From assembly GCA_036245525.1 (NCBI GenBank), contig BTPG01000003.1, positions 159,925,486 to 159,989,485 on the forward strand: DNA of 64,000 nt, read 5' to 3'. Below, one piece after another: positions 19,891 to 28,731 of this stretch (positions are counted from its first letter, which is position 1; every line of letters begins with the position of its first letter). The position numbers and the translations under genes are program-made. This DNA is from Semisulcospira habei. Its lineage: Eukaryota > Mollusca > Gastropoda > Semisulcospiridae. Below the pieces are notes generated by a model. It was not told the DNA's origin, did no database searches, and saw only the letters and a list, made by a program, of their open reading frames with translations.

Positions 19891-22235
19891 GGTCGGGACG
19901 TCGAAGCGCCGGGGGCATCTTAAAGTCCCCGTTCATACGAAGTGGTAGCTGGCAAGGCGTCGACTCAGGAGTGTTACGCAGTGTGGTAGGAGAAGACCGG
20001 CAAGCCAGGAAGCTCGCAACCGAGGCTAGAGGAGGGAGTCTCCGATCATCGACGCTCGGAACGATAGAGGCCCAGTCATGCGTAGTCAAGTGCCGTCTCC
20101 GCAGGCAGATGCGCCACAACCCGGGGCTGTAGATAACTGTGCCAACGTCCTGGGGCGCCAGCAGGTATGCTGTGGCGTCGCCGAAGCTACTAAGGAATAA
20201 AACGGATCATTAGCTTACAGCACTTAACTTACCTTCCAGCTGTAAGCGCTTTACAATGTGTACATGCCACCAAAACCCTACTAGTGGTTGGGAGCCGCAC
20301 CGGTGGCGGTGTGGCGAGCCGAGGTCGAGGCTGCGCTTGTAGTATTCTAAGCGCCACGCGGACGACCACGGCCCGGAGTCTCATCCTGTCCAGTGTAAAG
20401 GCACCGTTCGTGGGTTGGACGCCGTACCTCTGTGCTGGGCCGGAAGGCATACGACATAACCCGTGTAGGCCTAGACGACCTGTTCCATGAGTGTTAGTCG
20501 AGCGGCCGCCGCTGCTCCTGTAGTCTCACCCGGGGCGATGGTACTTGTAATGGGCTTGAGGCGGAACAACTCTGTTGGACTGTGGCAGGATCGGTCAGCC
20601 AAAGTCTTGTCCCAATGGCAGGCCTAGGGTGACGGGTGGCATCCGAGTCACGGGAACTAGTCTGCAGTAGCGGCGGTCTGTCCCGCAAGCGCGGCTGCCG
20701 TAGAGGAACAGACGTCCGCTTGGTTCTTCTTGGTTCTCCTCCCGACCTCTGTGGTCCGTCCGCACCGTCCTGAGGGTAGACGGGGCGTGCGAAATCGACG
20801 TGAACCCAGCTCATCCCTACTGAAGCTGGCGAGCGGGCGCACGTAAGCCGAGCAGCCTTGTCCGGTCATGAACTCCTTTCACTGACCCTCCTTGAGACGG
20901 CCTTAGTCGCCTGGGCGGAGTTAACCCACAAACAACAAATAATATTACTGATCTTGGAGTGGGACGCCGAAGCTTCAAGCAATCTCATCGTGATCCCGAC
21001 TCATCACTTACCCTTCCCCGAGGAGCGGGTGCACACTAGTCCAGCAGTCTTGTCTACTCGTGGTCCCCTGCCACTGTCTATGAGCGGGGCGCCGAACGTC
21101 TGTGCTGGACTAGAGTCGAAGATTGGAGGGCCTGCATGTCGCGGGCCATCCTCATGCTGGGTCCTGCCAGTACTTACGAGTTGGCTGGCACCGGCTGATG
21201 TTCTAGTCATAGTCCCCGTCCCGCGGTCTATGTAACGCAAGCACCGCATGGTCCAGCAATCTCGTCCCGCCGAGGGTATAGTCACTCACCGCGGCCAGGA
21301 CATCTTATCTTGTATGTGCTGGCATATACCCCAGGTGGCAGCGGATGTCGGCCCGGAGGGAGGTCTCAGGGGGACGCGCTGTGGGAAGATGATCAGCGGG
21401 TGCCGGGTCATACCTGGAGGTCGCTCGGGAAGCAGTCCGTCGGTGAGTCAACCTGTCCCTTGAGCGCGAATGTCGTCGAGTTACGGGAGTCCGCTTGGTT
21501 CGTCCCACAGAGCAAGGCTTGTCCACGCCAGGGGGTAGACGGGGCATGTCGTCTCGTTGCGCGCCCATGCCATGTCTCCTACTTCCTACCGGGGAGTTGG
21601 AGTGTGTCAGGCCAGCAGACTTGTCCAGTCGTGGAGCGGGGCGCCGAATCGCTGTGCCCGCGCTGGCCTCTTGCCTTGGCCGAGGAGGCGGCAGTGACTG
21701 GAGCATCGCGTGGCGGGCAAGTCTCCACAACCTGGTAAGCAGCATTCGTCGGGTCTGTGACGGCCACCGGTGCTGGAGCTCGCTCTCGAGTCTTATCTTG
21801 CGCCGAAACAGGCGGTACAACCGGGTAGAGACCACTCAGCGGGACTGTGGTAGCTACTGGTGCAGGGGCTTTGTCTCGAGGCCTAGCTCACGGCGCTTGA
21901 GGTTCCACCACCGGGCAAAGACCACTCGACGGGACTGTGGTGGCTGCCGGCGCTAGAGCTCGGGCTCGCGGCCTAAGCCGCGGCGTTGAAGGCTCTACAA
22001 CCTGGTAAGGGCCACTCGTCGGGTCTGTGGGGCTTACCGGTGTTGGACCCCATTCCCGTGCTGGCGTCGGCCGATCGTGGCGGTAGAAGCTCCATAGCTG
22101 GGTGCACTGTTCTTCCAGCCAGGGGGGCGCAGACCAGGCACGGGTGAGTGGAGGCACAGCCGGAACAGGTTAGCATGTCCATCACTAGGCCATTGGAACT
22201 GTCCACATCGTGAGCAGGTGCGGACTTGCCAACTG
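19891..22235 (-). pseudogene. DIRS A gag-like region
   Basis: No long frame remains. The start of the region holds TCSRCGQFQWPSDGH (minus strand, near 22180-22225), the cysteine-rich signature shared by copies B, D and E, with the later cysteines mutated. The middle is filled with repeats (see 21726-22030). Confidence 0.6.
21726..22030. repeat. ~90-bp tandem repeat in DIRS A gag region
   Basis: At least three to four units contain ACAACCTGGTAAG..CACTCGTCGGGTCTGTG-like text followed by GGTGCTGGAGCTCG. They lie in the variable linker of the gag-like region. Copies C and D carry different tandem repeats at the same place. Confidence 0.7.
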
Positions 22236-22246
22236 CAAACATAGTG
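22233..22246 (-). promoter_or_regulatory. Splice-acceptor-like site, DIRS A
   Basis: The minus strand reads TATGTTTGCAG just before the cysteine-rich segment. The same position in copies B, D and E has a pyrimidine-rich TRTGTTRCAG followed by TA. Confidence 0.45.
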
Positions 22247-22904
22247 CACAATGAAATGCGAGCGAGCGTGCCCCCGCGGGCCCGCAATATGAATCCACGC
22301 GACGACGCGTACAAACGAAGTTAAGTGCACGGCGTATGCCGACGCCCTGCGCTCTAACCCCTCCCTTGAGCGTCGGCCATAGGCAATAACCAAGGTTTTA
22401 CCTTGCCATAATGGAGAAGCAGGGGAACCCATACAGGTCGCAGACCAACCAGCGCACCGCGGCGAAGCCCAACAGTTATGGCGGCGAAGGCAGGCTCGAC
22501 CCAGTCCATGGTCCGTGAGCGGAGCCCACGCAGGCGTCACAGGCACAACCGGTCCCTGAAGCTGGAAACACCACCGCGAAACACAGGCAGTGTCCAAGCC
22601 GAACACAGGCACTCTGAGGGTAGCAGTAGAGCAAAGCAGAAAGTTCAGGACACATGATGTGCGACACACGCTACGGCCAGACCGGCCTCGAGCGCGTGAG
22701 CACAGCTCACAAGACGCCGCTGTCTCGTCAGGGCTAAGTCACAAACACCGATGAGGAAATTCCCACAGGAAAGCGTCTAAGCCTAACACAAGGCACAGCG
22801 TAGGGTAACACCTCCAATGAACACTACGACTGGTTTCCACAACTTTACACAGTCCGAAGCTAGAGACACTGACGTACACAACCTTCCACTGTCTAGCTAA
22901 GAAA

Positions 22905-23106
22905 CTGACTGGTGAGCTTCCGCTGGGCGCAGGCCCAGATGGGATGGACGGGAGGCTACTTGGGTTACCGCCTAGGCTATGATGCCCCTCACCTGCCAAC
23001 ACTGCCATATTCGTACACAACAATTTTGGCTAAAATTAGTCTACCTAAGAACCGTTCCATACTTCCATACTGTAATGTCATTGGTAATGTGTTTTGAGGA
23101 AACAAA
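22905..23106. repeat. DIRS A right terminal inverted repeat
   Basis: Reverse complement of 16549-16735, with shared phrases GAGCTTCCGCTGGGCGCAGG and CTTGGGTTACCGCCTAGGCT. It ends GTTTTGAGGAAACAAA. Confidence 0.85.
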
Positions 23107-23237
23107 TCCAGGTGAATGGACCATATGGGTAGACAGAAACATATACCCATAAATATAAAGAAAAACCCATGATCCTGTGGGGCTGACCAGGGTGACCCTG
23201 GGAACAAAAAAGTAGTTAACATCACCCAAGTCTGATC
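23107..23237 (-). repeat. SINE-like repeat S, 5' portion after DIRS A
   Basis: CAGGTGAATGGACCATATGG and GACCAGGGTGACCCTGGGAA match 36267-36360 of the intact S copy. It continues the element interrupted at 16509. Confidence 0.8.
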
Positions 23238-23242
23238 GGATG

Positions 23243-23277
23243 CGTGTGTGTGTGTGTGTGGGGGGGAGGGGGGGGGG
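23243..23277. repeat. (TG)n/G-run low complexity
   Basis: Short GT repeat followed by G runs. Confidence 0.9.
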
Positions 23278-23480
23278 TTGAAATACAGCTTTCTGGAATT
23301 TTGAAAAAGTCAGTCAACAGGGCACCCATAAGTGCATGTTTTCGTGCCCAACCCATCCCAATCCACTATAAGACTATAAACACACTCAATAAGCAAAAGG
23401 TCCTCAGGACCACACCTGGTCATGCACAGCCAATTACAACTGACAGTGGTCCGAGGACCTTTCTCTCACTAAGCACTGAC

Positions 23481-23641
23481 CTGCTGCAGGTGCATGTTTT
23501 TGGTGAGCGTTTCCTCCAGCATCAGCTGCAGCTTTTTGTTCATTTCATGTAGTTCACCGTGATCACCGCTTTTCATCAGCTCCATGACTTTCTTCAGCGT
23601 CAGCTTTGAGTCGTCTGCATTCTGAGTCTGCCGTCGCCCTC
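23481..23641 (-). CDS. GRIPAP1: GRIPAP1-like coiled-coil exon
   Basis: An acceptor AATCAG precedes it and the donor GTCAGT follows it on the minus strand. The 161-nt exon has a split first codon and ends on a codon boundary, which fits the phase-1 end of the preceding exon and the phase-0 start of the last exon. The peptide carries MNKKLQLMLEETLTKNMHL, close to the remembered vertebrate GRIPAP1 segment MNKKLQNMLEEQLTKNMHL. This is a parallel coiled-coil part of the protein. A positively charged GRRQTQN linker starts the exon. Confidence 0.9.
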
Positions 23642-23689
23642 CTGATTACAACAAAATCCAAACCATACGAGTGACTGGTAAGCAGATTA

Positions 23690-24489
23690 ACCCCTTCACA
23701 GCAGAGAAAAAGAAAACATGATCTGACTGCAAGTGCAGGAGATGTACCATTACGTTTGTGGTTGTGTTAGTCTTTGAGAGCATGCGTGTGTTAATCATAG
23801 GAAAGATCCGATATTCATTTGAGTTATTTTGGATAAGAATTACGTATCTTTTTAGTAGGATTCATTTTCTTTTGCACAGAGAATTGTGAGCGATTTTTGT
23901 AGTGACGCATAGTTTCGCTACAGTGTTGTAAAACTTGACCTACATTAGACTGGAAGGTTCGAGCAGGGTCGCGATCTTTCTAGTGACCTCAGATATGATG
24001 TCAAAGTTTGTCGGCAACATTTCGTAACATTGTATCAAAGGCGTGTCGATAGTAGTGGAAACTTGTAGTAACTTCTCGAGGGTTCTTTTTCATGAATATT
24101 AATAAGTTTTGGAGACAGTGTATCAGTGTGAATGCATTTGTCGATGCATTGTGGGGAGATCGCATCGCTGCAATAAAGTATTGTTGGAACTGTTATTCCA
24201 GTGTGGTCAACAACCTTATGCCACGTGTGACGAGTTGCAGCCGAGTGAAGTTTCTTTACAAGAAACCTACATGCGTGCGTCTGGTGTGATTGCATCATAC
24301 GACGACTACGACCACCATGTAACATGTACATCCTCATGAGCCCATGCGACTGCGGGGGCTCCTGAGGATCTCCGCATCTTACTGAGACCAGTTTGTATCC
24401 ATTTTCCTTGTATGGTTGTGGCTTTCGGTCAAGGAATGAAGAAAGATTTCAGAAACAAAAAGTGAGTCCATGGGCAGGGAAGGGGTTAA
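23690..24489. repeat. HP1 MITE interrupted by LTR-like Q
   Basis: The left part, TTAACCCCTTCACAGCAGAG to about 23742, and the right part, ATCCTCATGAGCCCATGCGA (24330) to GGGAAGGGGTTAA (24489), together make one HP1 element. The Q insertion splits its hairpin arm. Confidence 0.75.
23743..24324 (-). mobile_element. Solo-LTR-like insertion Q, copy 2
   Basis: TGTAC occurs directly before (23738-23742) and after (24325-24329). Read on the minus strand the insert begins TGTTACATGG and ends CACAAACGTAATG, matching copy 1 at 4613-5308. It is about 110 bp shorter than copy 1, so one of them carries an indel. Confidence 0.6.
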
Positions 24490-24621
24490 AGGCTGAGAAA
24501 TCACGTCGTAAAAAGAAACATGTTTTGGAGAGAAAAAAAAACATTATCAGAGTGCATGTCTTCTTTCTTGGTTATTTCCATGATAAAACAAAGCATGAAA
24601 GTGATGATGCAAGGGTTCACT

Positions 24622-24730
24622 AACCCCTTCATTGCAGAGAAAAAATGACCCCGCACCGTCTGCAGGAGGCATAGATCCTCATGAATCCCTACAGTTGCAG
24701 GGGCTCCCCATGATCTATGCCTCTTGTTGA
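24622..24730. repeat. Hairpin MITE, family HP1 (intronic)
   Basis: CTAACCCCTTCATTGCAG at the left. The core is GGAGGCATAGATCCTCATGA pairing with a complement ATGATCTATGCCTCTTG around CTACAGTTGCAGG. Confidence 0.75.
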
Positions 24731-25037
24731 CACCACTCTGTGTGCATGTTTTTTGGACAGCTGGAAGCTCTATGGTATTAAATTAACAATGATTGCATTT
24801 ACACAGTCTGCATCCACTGGCAGAGAATGGTTTTGGGGGTTATCTGCAACTAAGTTCATAAACTTTTGGGGGATTTTACTGACAATCTACAACTTTTATG
24901 ACTCAATATTTTCAGTATCACGAGTAGTATTTCACTGACTGACACACACCATTTAGTGGAGTTCAGTTTGGCAAGCACTTTTCTGACATCTATAATTTTG
25001 TCTGACCGGTGAATGACTGATAAATGTTGACATTTAC

Positions 25038-25131
25038 CTGAATGTGTGTTCATGACGTAGTGTTCTATGATGGCTGTCTTTTGCAGAAGATCCTCAGCCA
25101 TACATGCATTACTTGTTTCCAGGTGGTTCAC
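25038..25131 (-). CDS. GRIPAP1: GRIPAP1-like coiled-coil exon
   Basis: An acceptor ATTTCAG lies just beyond 25131 and the donor GTAAAT just before 25038. The 94-nt exon starts in phase 0 and ends with one base of the next codon. The peptide begins VNHLETSNACMAEDLLQKTA and continues IIEHYVM, matching the remembered GRIPAP1 segment VKHLEVSSASMAEDL...IIETYVM. DIRS copy B begins only about 22 bp upstream of this acceptor in transcript direction. Confidence 0.92.
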
Positions 25132-25419
25132 CTGAAATGAATGAATGAATGAAAAAATGGATTTTTCTCTCAAATGTACTTTTTGGAAAAATACTTACCG
25201 ATGGCATTACTACTTGGAAGGTTCGCTTAGCATACCAATTTTAGCCCAAAAACTCGTTGTGTACACCACAACCAGGGAGGCGACTCTAGGGAGTCATTAC
25301 CAAGAGATCCTGAGTAGCCCCCCCTGCCTCCCTATCCGGTGGCGTGCTCAGCCGTTTCCCGCCAGTCTCTTTGCCTTAGCTCAATGGCGGCAAGCGGGGT
25401 AGGAGGGAGGGACCTCTGA

Positions 25420-25517
25420 GTAATGCCATCATTAAGTATTTTTCGAAAAAATACATTGTAGAGAAAAATCCATTTGTTTTCTCAAAATCATTATCAATGG
25501 CATTACTACTAGGAAGA
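25420..25517. repeat. DIRS B internal complementary region
   Basis: AAGTATTTTTCGAAAAAATA then TTTGTTTTCTCAAAATCATT: complements of the left and right termini placed back to back, as in copies A and C. Confidence 0.85.
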
Positions 25518-25627
25518 ATGGCAAATAGGAGGAGAGTGCCGCCACCTATGCATCCCCCCAGAACATCTTTGCCCTGACGCCTCTGCGCGTTAACTATCGA
25601 GGCCTCCCCCCCCCCCCCCCCTCTAAG

Positions 25628-25782
25628 CGCCCACTCCCGACAATTTTAGCTAGGCGTTACCTAGGGAGTGCTGCGCCGCCTATGCATACCACCGGTGCAA
25701 TTTGCCCGGGTGCCTCCACGGGCTAGCTATCGAGGCCCCCCCTTCACGCCCAGTCCCGACAATTTTAGCTAGGCGTTACCCA
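25628..25782. repeat. Direct repeat downstream of recombinase, DIRS B
   Basis: A segment with CCCGACAATTTTAGCTAGGC followed by GTTACC occurs at about 25636-25662 and again at 25756-25782. The second copy overlaps the end of the recombinase ORF. Copies A and C have one version each (ACAATTT[TC]AGCTAAG). Confidence 0.75.
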
Positions 25783-26923
25783 TGGTGCCTGTGGTTCCCG
25801 GGAGGGAGCGCTGCGTTGCCGAGATGTCCCCCACTATGGCCAGGTTGTCGCGCTGGCCAGATAGGTCTCGCAGGTAGAAGCGGGCGAAGGTAGACTCGGC
25901 ACGCCAACCCATGGCAGCCACAATGTCTCTCACTGAACAGTTGCGGTCAAAGGCAATGCTCGCAGCCATTGCTCTGACCTCATGTGCCTGGATGCACATC
26001 GTCCTTGCCTGTTCTGGGGAGAGCTCTTTGTAGGCCGACCGGATGACCCAGCATAGCCAGGAAGAGATCGTCTGCACGGAGATGTCTCGTCTGCCCGGAG
26101 CCAAGGGCAGGAATAGGCATGAGCACCCTTGTCTTAGTGGCTTAGTTCTGCGCAGGTATACTTTAAGCGCCCTGATAGAGTCCTGTTGACGGGTCTCCCG
26201 GGACTGGTCCATTGCCCTGAGCAGGCAGATGGTCAATACCTGCGGCACAGTCACCGGGAGGCAGTTCTTGGCTAGAAACGCAGGGTCGGTGAGGAGCTGT
26301 ACCGAGCCATCGGCCCTAAGTTGGAGACAGGAGGGTCGCACCGAGAAGGCGTGTATCTCGCTTACTCGGGAGGCTGTGGTGAGGGCGAGCAGGAAGCAGG
26401 TTTTCCTGGTTAGGTCTCCAAGCTGCACGAGTGGTAGAGGCTCAAACCATTCCAAGTTGAGCCAGGTGAGCACCCAGGACAAGTCCCAGCGAGGAATCAA
26501 CGAGCGGGAAGCCGGCCGTTGAAGGTCCAAGTGCGCCATCAGATCCGAGAGGTCTTTGCGGGCACCCGGGTCCGGCCGTCCCAGGCGTCGATATGTGTCT
26601 GCCACCATTGCCAGGTAACCTCGGATGGTGATGGGGGCCAGGTTCTGCTTGGAGAATAACCACAGAAAGAACTCGGCCAATTGGGGGGTAGTCAGGTCCA
26701 TGGGGGAGAGCTGCTCCACTGCGCACCAGGCCTGGAGTACACACCACTTTCCCTCGTAGACATTACGGGTAGAGGCCCTGCGAGCCGCTGCGATCGCTTC
26801 CACTGCTGCACCCGAGAAGTCTCTTGCTGCGAGGGCCTGCCTGACAATCTCCAAGCGTGTAGCAGCAGTTGTTCCGGGCACGGATGAAACAGCTGCTGAT
26901 GAGGCTGCTTGAGCATCGTCCAT
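25769..26923 (-). CDS. DIRS B tyrosine recombinase
   Basis: A 384-residue open frame. Residues ~20-130 form the SAM-like core-binding region, with the recurring block FFLWLFSKQNLAPITIRGYL. The catalytic domain follows: Arg186 in TTASRVSEI, His314-x-x-Arg317 in AHEVRAM, Trp340 in MGWRAEST, and nucleophile Tyr350 in FARFYLRD. This R / H-x-x-R / W / Y set is that of phage-integrase-type tyrosine recombinases, which replace integrase in DIRS elements and insert a circular or linear cDNA without target duplication. It overlaps the upstream RNase H reading frame by about 230 nt in another frame. The 3' end runs into the short repeat before the ICR. This is the only apparently intact recombinase in the window. 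Confidence 0.92.
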   Translation of the reverse strand: MDDAQAASSAAVSSVPGTTAATRLEIVRQALAARDFSGAAVEAIAAARRASTRNVYEGKWCVLQAWCAVEQLSPMDLTTPQLAEFFLWLFSKQNLAPITIRGYLAMVADTYRRLGRPDPGARKDLSDLMAHLDLQRPASRSLIPRWDLSWVLTWLNLEWFEPLPLVQLGDLTRKTCFLLALTTASRVSEIHAFSVRPSCLQLRADGSVQLLTDPAFLAKNCLPVTVPQVLTICLLRAMDQSRETRQQDSIRALKVYLRRTKPLRQGCSCLFLPLAPGRRDISVQTISSWLCWVIRSAYKELSPEQARTMCIQAHEVRAMAASIAFDRNCSVRDIVAAMGWRAESTFARFYLRDLSGQRDNLAIVGDISATQRSLPGTTGTMGNA

Positions 26924-26929
26924 GGCGTG

Positions 26930-27707
26930 GGAAGCTTCAGCAGAAGGTCCGTGGCGAGGCTCAGAGGTCTGTGGTCCAGCTCCTGGTCCAGCTGAAAGAG
27001 GCCACGAGGATCAGGATCGTGTTGCCGCCCCTGAGCTTCTGGAGCACCTTTGGTACCAGCACTGTAGGAGGGAACGCATACGCTAGAAGTCCGTCCCACG
27101 GGATGGAGAGCGCATCTCGGCCAGGCTTGTGGATCCGGGATGAGAGAGACAAAGAGTGGCAGCTTCTTGTTCCACCTTGTGGCGAAGAGGTCGATCATCA
27201 TCTTCTCCCAGCGCGCGCAGAGTAGCTGAAAGATATCCGGGCGCAGTGACCACTCTGTGTGAAGAAGCTGGCCGCGGCGCGATAGGGAGTCCGCGAGGAC
27301 GTTGAGATGGCCTGGGATGGGCGTTGCCCGCAGCATGATGCCCCGATCGCTGCACCACCGGAGAACCTGGTACACAAGGATGCAAAGGGAGGGCGCGCAC
27401 GTCCCCCCCCCCCCCCCCCCTGGTTCTGTAGGTAGGCCACCACCGTTGAGTTGTTGGAAAGCACCAGTATCTCTTTTTGCGCGAGGTGTTCTTCCCATCC
27501 GACTAGTGCCAGCCACACGGCCTTCATCTCCAGCCAGTTGATATGTCTGCCTGCATGGTCCCCCATCCAACTGCCCAAGGTTGTGACGAACTCCAGCAGC
27601 AGATGTGCTCCCCAGCCGGCGAGGCTTGCATCCGTGCAGATGGAGAGCTGTGGCAGAGGGGAGAAGAGTGGTACCCCTGACGCTAGCAGGATCTGTCCGC
27701 CCACCAC
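26930..27707 (-). pseudogene. DIRS B RNase H and downstream domain (frame broken by C/G run)
   Basis: From 27707 the frame reads CTDASLAGWGAHLL, a retroelement RNase H start, then INWLEMKAVWLAL and LSNNSTVVAYLQNQGG. A run of about 18 G (plus-strand C, 27403-27421) shifts the frame. The sequence continues in the 26692-27570 frame as LVYQVLRWCSDRGIM, PIPGHLNVLADSLSRRG and MMIDLFATRWNKKLPLFVS. A further switch gives PWDGLLAYAFPPTVL. The DLFATRWN ... YAFPP segment lies where DIRS-type elements carry a Dam-methylase-like domain. I cannot confirm that by eye. Confidence 0.8.
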
Positions 27708-27846
27708 TGGAGATGAGACTTGACCAATGTCGACACCGGAACCAGGGTTGCCAGATTGCCCGAGGAGGGGCGCTAGTGCAGGAGCAGATGCAGCTGTATC
27801 GGCCGAGTGTAGAGCCTGCTGAGGGGTAAGAGATCCACTGCAGCGC

Positions 27847-28645
27847 TTAGTAGGCCCAAGAGTTGGAGCCAGACCCTGGCTGGGAGAGCTTCCGCACGAA
27901 AGACTCCACTACCTTCTGTATCCTCCCTTCAGGGAGTCGTATCCGGTTGATGTTGGTCAGGAACTCCATGCCTAGGTGGATAAACTTGCGCGATGGTGTG
28001 AGGTCGGACTTGCCTCCATTGCCCAGGAATCCGAGTCGGCGGAGCAGAGTCAGCAAGGCATCCCTGTCCTCCTCCAACGCTTCCACTGTCTGGTTCCAGA
28101 TAGTAGATCGTCCAGGTAGTTGGAAGTTGGGCTGGAGGCCGTTTGTCAGAACCTGGAAACGACTCCATCGATGACCCTGGTGAAGACCCATGGGCTGAGG
28201 TTGAGTCCGAATGGCAGGGCCCGAAACCGATACACCACCCCGCAGAAGGCGAAGCGCAGATACCGCCGAGACGCCGGGTGGACGGGTACGTGGAGATATG
28301 CGTCCGCTAGGTCGAAGCTCACGGCGAAATCCTGGGGCTGCACCGCCGCCCTCAGGGCTCTGGCTGTCTCCATCCTGAAGCGAGGGGCTGAAATGTACTT
28401 GTTTAGCTGGTCTACAGGTCTATCACCAGCCGCCACTTGAGTCCGGGCTTGGGAATGAGGTAGAGCCGACTGTAGAAGGCCGGGGAGTCAGGACGAGAGA
28501 CCACCTCCGTGGTCTCCTTCTGGAGTAGGGACATCACCTCGCCATGAAACGCTGCCACCTTGTCCTGATCCCCCGGTATCCGAGTCCACAAGGGGGAGTG
28601 TTGCAATGGAGGGGGAGACTGGAAGGAGATCCTTAGGCCCTCCAT
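27847..28645 (-). pseudogene. DIRS B reverse transcriptase (frameshifted)
   Basis: From 28645: ISFQSPPPLQHSPLWTRIPG, then LIPKPGLKWRLVIDL, the fingers region. A frame switch near 28430 leads to VSFDLADAYLHVPVHP (first catalytic Asp motif) and GVVYRFRALPFGLNLSP (28436-28146). A further switch gives NYLDDLL, whose catalytic YLDD lies at 28107-28118, then FLGNGGKSDLTPS. All RT motifs are present but in three frames. The Ty3/DIRS-type spacing supports the DIRS assignment. Confidence 0.85.
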
Positions 28646-28731
28646 GGAGGTCGATAGAATCCAAGGGTCGTCCTGAAACAGCTGGTGCTACACGCTGCTG
28701 TGGAGGGCTAGCCTCCCGCCGACCAGAGACC

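Larger units (their letters stand above)
16510..23106 (-). mobile_element. DIRS-like retrotransposon, copy A (decayed)
   Basis: The left terminus AAATGTATTTTTCTTTAAAA and right terminus GGTAATGTGTTTTGAGGAAA enclose inverted sub-terminal repeats of about 190 bp (16549-16735 against 22905-23090). An internal complementary region lies at 16781-16876. Minus-strand order is gag-like region, RT/RNase H, tyrosine recombinase. All coding regions are frameshifted, and a SINE-like S copy sits at 18181-18444. Interrupted sequence on both sides joins into one S element with no obvious target duplication, as expected for tyrosine-recombinase integration. Confidence 0.85.

Noticed and set aside
21004..22669. 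Several 100-210-codon frames on both strands in DIRS A
   Set aside because: GC-rich decayed gag sequence with tandem repeats gives long chance frames on both strands; no conserved block other than the cysteine module.
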